From Agroathelia rolfsii (Eukaryota; Basidiomycota; Agaricomycetes; Amylocorticiales; Amylocorticiaceae), in contig JABRWF010000008.1 in the NCBI GenBank assembly GCA_018343915.1, forward strand, positions 620,001-684,000: a stretch of DNA of 64,000 bases, written 5' to 3'. The translations under genes and the position numbers were made by a program. Below the pieces are notes generated by a model, which had not been told where the DNA came from, did no database searches, and saw only the letters and a list, made by a program, of their open reading frames with translations. Positions 62,426-64,000 of the stretch are shown piece after piece. The number at the start of each line of letters is the position of its first letter. Position 1 is the stretch's first letter.

Positions 62426-63665
62426 TCAAAACGGATCTTCGTAGCCACCTTTTCCCTCTTGCATGGGGTAAGGAGTGATATGAAGAGCAACAGAGGAAAT
62501 TGTATTCTCATCCGGAGCCAAAGTGTCTGTGAGAGATATATGGCCAGCTGTGTAGGTGGGTGGTGGCGTCGCGTCTGGGTCTGGATCGGGATCTGGGAGT
62601 TGAACCGTATTCGTCCTGCCGCCGTTCCAGGTCTGATTATCCCCATGTTCAACGAAAATGCTATTATGGGCTCCTTGAAACCTCATCTGCTCGACCCGAT
62701 CATTGAGCTGGTCAAGCTGCTGGCGTAGGCTTTGGATTTCCCCCGTAGAGCTGATATGACTGGAATAGTCCAGTGCCTCGAAAATGTCAATAACTTGCCT
62801 AGATGTAGACATGTCATCCAATCCTTGATCCAGACTTCCATTTGAATCTTCAGCTTCAGCTACTGCAAGCGGCTCAATGTCCGTTTGCGACGACCGACTA
62901 TGGTGTCTCAAGCGAATTGCTAGCAGTAGTATGCAAAACAAACACACGAAGCCTCCAAATGAAATCGCAATTGGTATGGATAAAGAGGGATGGGTAGTTG
63001 AGTGAATATTGGGTGTAGCAGTGACCGATACTGTACTAGTACTCATAGTAACACTACCAGGTCCAGGTAGTGTGACTGTCACCTGATTGAGTTTAGGATT
63101 AGCAATGGATTTTTGAATAGAAATAGCCACTTACTAGTGTGTGAACCGAGCCCGAGGTCACGACTTGAACCACAGTAAAGGATTGAGGTAAAATGGAGGA
63201 TATTCCAGTTGTCCCTTCTTCAAGCTGAGCTGGGCTGGATGTTGCTGATGAACTGAAAGTAGATTCAATAACTGGTAAGTTGCCAGTGGAAGTGGCTCGA
63301 AAAGCTGATAAGCTGGAAGTAGTTTGGAGAACCGGTGAGCTGTAACTGGGGATCGAGCTGAAAGCGGCTTCAGCCACGCTGGAGATTGCACTGGAAGCCG
63401 TATGGAGCGAGCTGGAAGCTGCGTTAGAGGTGCTTCGAAGTGAGCTAGAGGTGGTATGGGCTGTGCTCGGAATTGTGCTAGATGTGGTTGTATGACTGCT
63501 GGAGTCAGTTACAAGTGGGCGAGACTCGGAAGATATGCCGGATGTGAGCGGAAGAAGTGTAATTTCGACAGGAGATTGGCGTAGAACAGAGCTGGAACTG
63601 TTGGCCGTTGCCCTAATAGTGGCTGATTGAACTTCATATTTAGCTTCAGCCTCAGGCTCAGCCAT
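62426..63665 (-). CDS. Ser/Thr-rich single-pass membrane protein, unknown function
   Basis: Two exons (63135-63665, 62426-63082) sum to 1188 nt, 395 residues. The first ~220 residues are a Ser/Thr-rich stalk with degenerate repeats of the form SSxxSTxxAxSS, as in heavily O-glycosylated cell-surface proteins. A single hydrophobic helix follows (ISFGGFVCLFCILLLAI), then a basic stop-transfer RLRHHSR. The C-terminal ~150 residues are cytosolic-type, with a short heptad segment (EIQSLRQQLDQLNDRVEQM) and a Pro/Asp run (DPDPDPDATPPP). The layout resembles fungal surface-sensor proteins of the Mid2/Wsc kind but I see no WSC cysteine domain. No signal peptide is obvious at this ATG, so a missing upstream exon is possible. 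Confidence 0.75.
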
Positions 63666-64000
63666 TCTCTAGGTAGTATTGGGTCTGACTCTGGTCATTC
63701 AGCGAATCTTTTCCAATTAGTCATGTCAAGATTTGTATGCCTTACCCCAGGAGGATATAGCGCCTGTGCCAGTAGGGAAATGATACAGCGAAGAGTGACC
63801 ACCACGGACAACACGTAGAATGAACTAGAGCTTGTAGGGTCAGCGCTGGGGCTTCTGGGGAGTAGATATTAGACTTCGGAAATCCATGATCGTGTTTTAT
63901 AACAGTTTACCTAATGATCAGAAATTTTCTGGGTACATCGAGTTTTGGTTAAGCTATATCCGTGATGATGACCAGGCCCCCTACCCTCCCGGTTTTGGGT
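63666..64000. other. Window end, no supported gene
   Basis: May contain an upstream exon or promoter of the Ser/Thr-rich membrane protein. Nothing recognised. Confidence 0.35.

Overview
This is a nuclear genomic window from a filamentous basidiomycete, most likely an agaricomycete. The genes are split by many short GT-AG introns of about 50-70 bp. They include a FunK1-type protein kinase, a cytochrome P450, aryl-alcohol-oxidase-like GMC oxidoreductases, a secreted pepsin-like protease and small secreted proteins, alongside compact housekeeping genes. I saw no rRNA, tRNA, CRISPR array, virus or intact transposon.

Layout. 32-5658: XRN1 exoribonuclease (+). 6260-9073: FunK1 kinase (+). 10001-12264: a dead island where a P450 gene fragment (-) is joined to a 5'-truncated Ca2+/H+ antiporter pseudogene (+). 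12914-15047: the intact P450 parent (-). 15539-22160: four minus-strand genes: CTU2 (tRNA 2-thiolation), cytochrome c oxidase subunit Vb/Cox4, a secreted GDSL esterase, and uridine kinase with a UPRT-like domain. 22468-25214: OPT transporter (-), divergent from cytosolic methionyl-tRNA synthetase (25586-28398, +). 28846-30463: unrecognised basic S/T-P-rich protein (+). 30913-32030: small secreted protein (-). 33045-40525: a GMC oxidoreductase array (-) made of one pseudogene, one intact 19-exon gene and one 3' remnant. 41484-42798: Sec14-like CRAL-TRIO protein (+). CCT5 chaperonin (-) and the PP2A catalytic subunit (+) are divergent from a 167-bp spacer. 48168-51870: two tandem sulfite-oxidase-like molybdoenzymes (+). 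52140-52711: small mitochondrial protein (-). 53082-54650: pepsin-like aspartic protease (-). 55362-58024: glycyl-tRNA synthetase (-). 58514-61934: Zn2Cys6 transcription factor (+). 62131-62335: two-copy ~102-bp tandem repeat. 62426-63665: S/T-rich single-pass membrane protein (-).

I traced complete exon chains by hand for XRN1, FunK1, P450, CTU2, Cox4, GDSL, the intact GMC gene, CRAL-TRIO, PP2A, both sulfite oxidases, the small mitochondrial protein, the 28846 gene and the terminal membrane protein. Each sums to a whole number of codons. The other multi-exon genes are given as start-to-stop spans, with only some junctions checked.

The genes do not form one pathway. Housekeeping functions (RNA decay, tRNA charging and thiolation, protein folding, respiration, nucleotide salvage) alternate with accessory, duplicating enzyme families. 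I found no convincing new multi-gene system. The most unusual material is gene structure (very small exons, a GC-AG intron, a stop codon in its own exon, an A-rich splice acceptor) and local duplication and decay.
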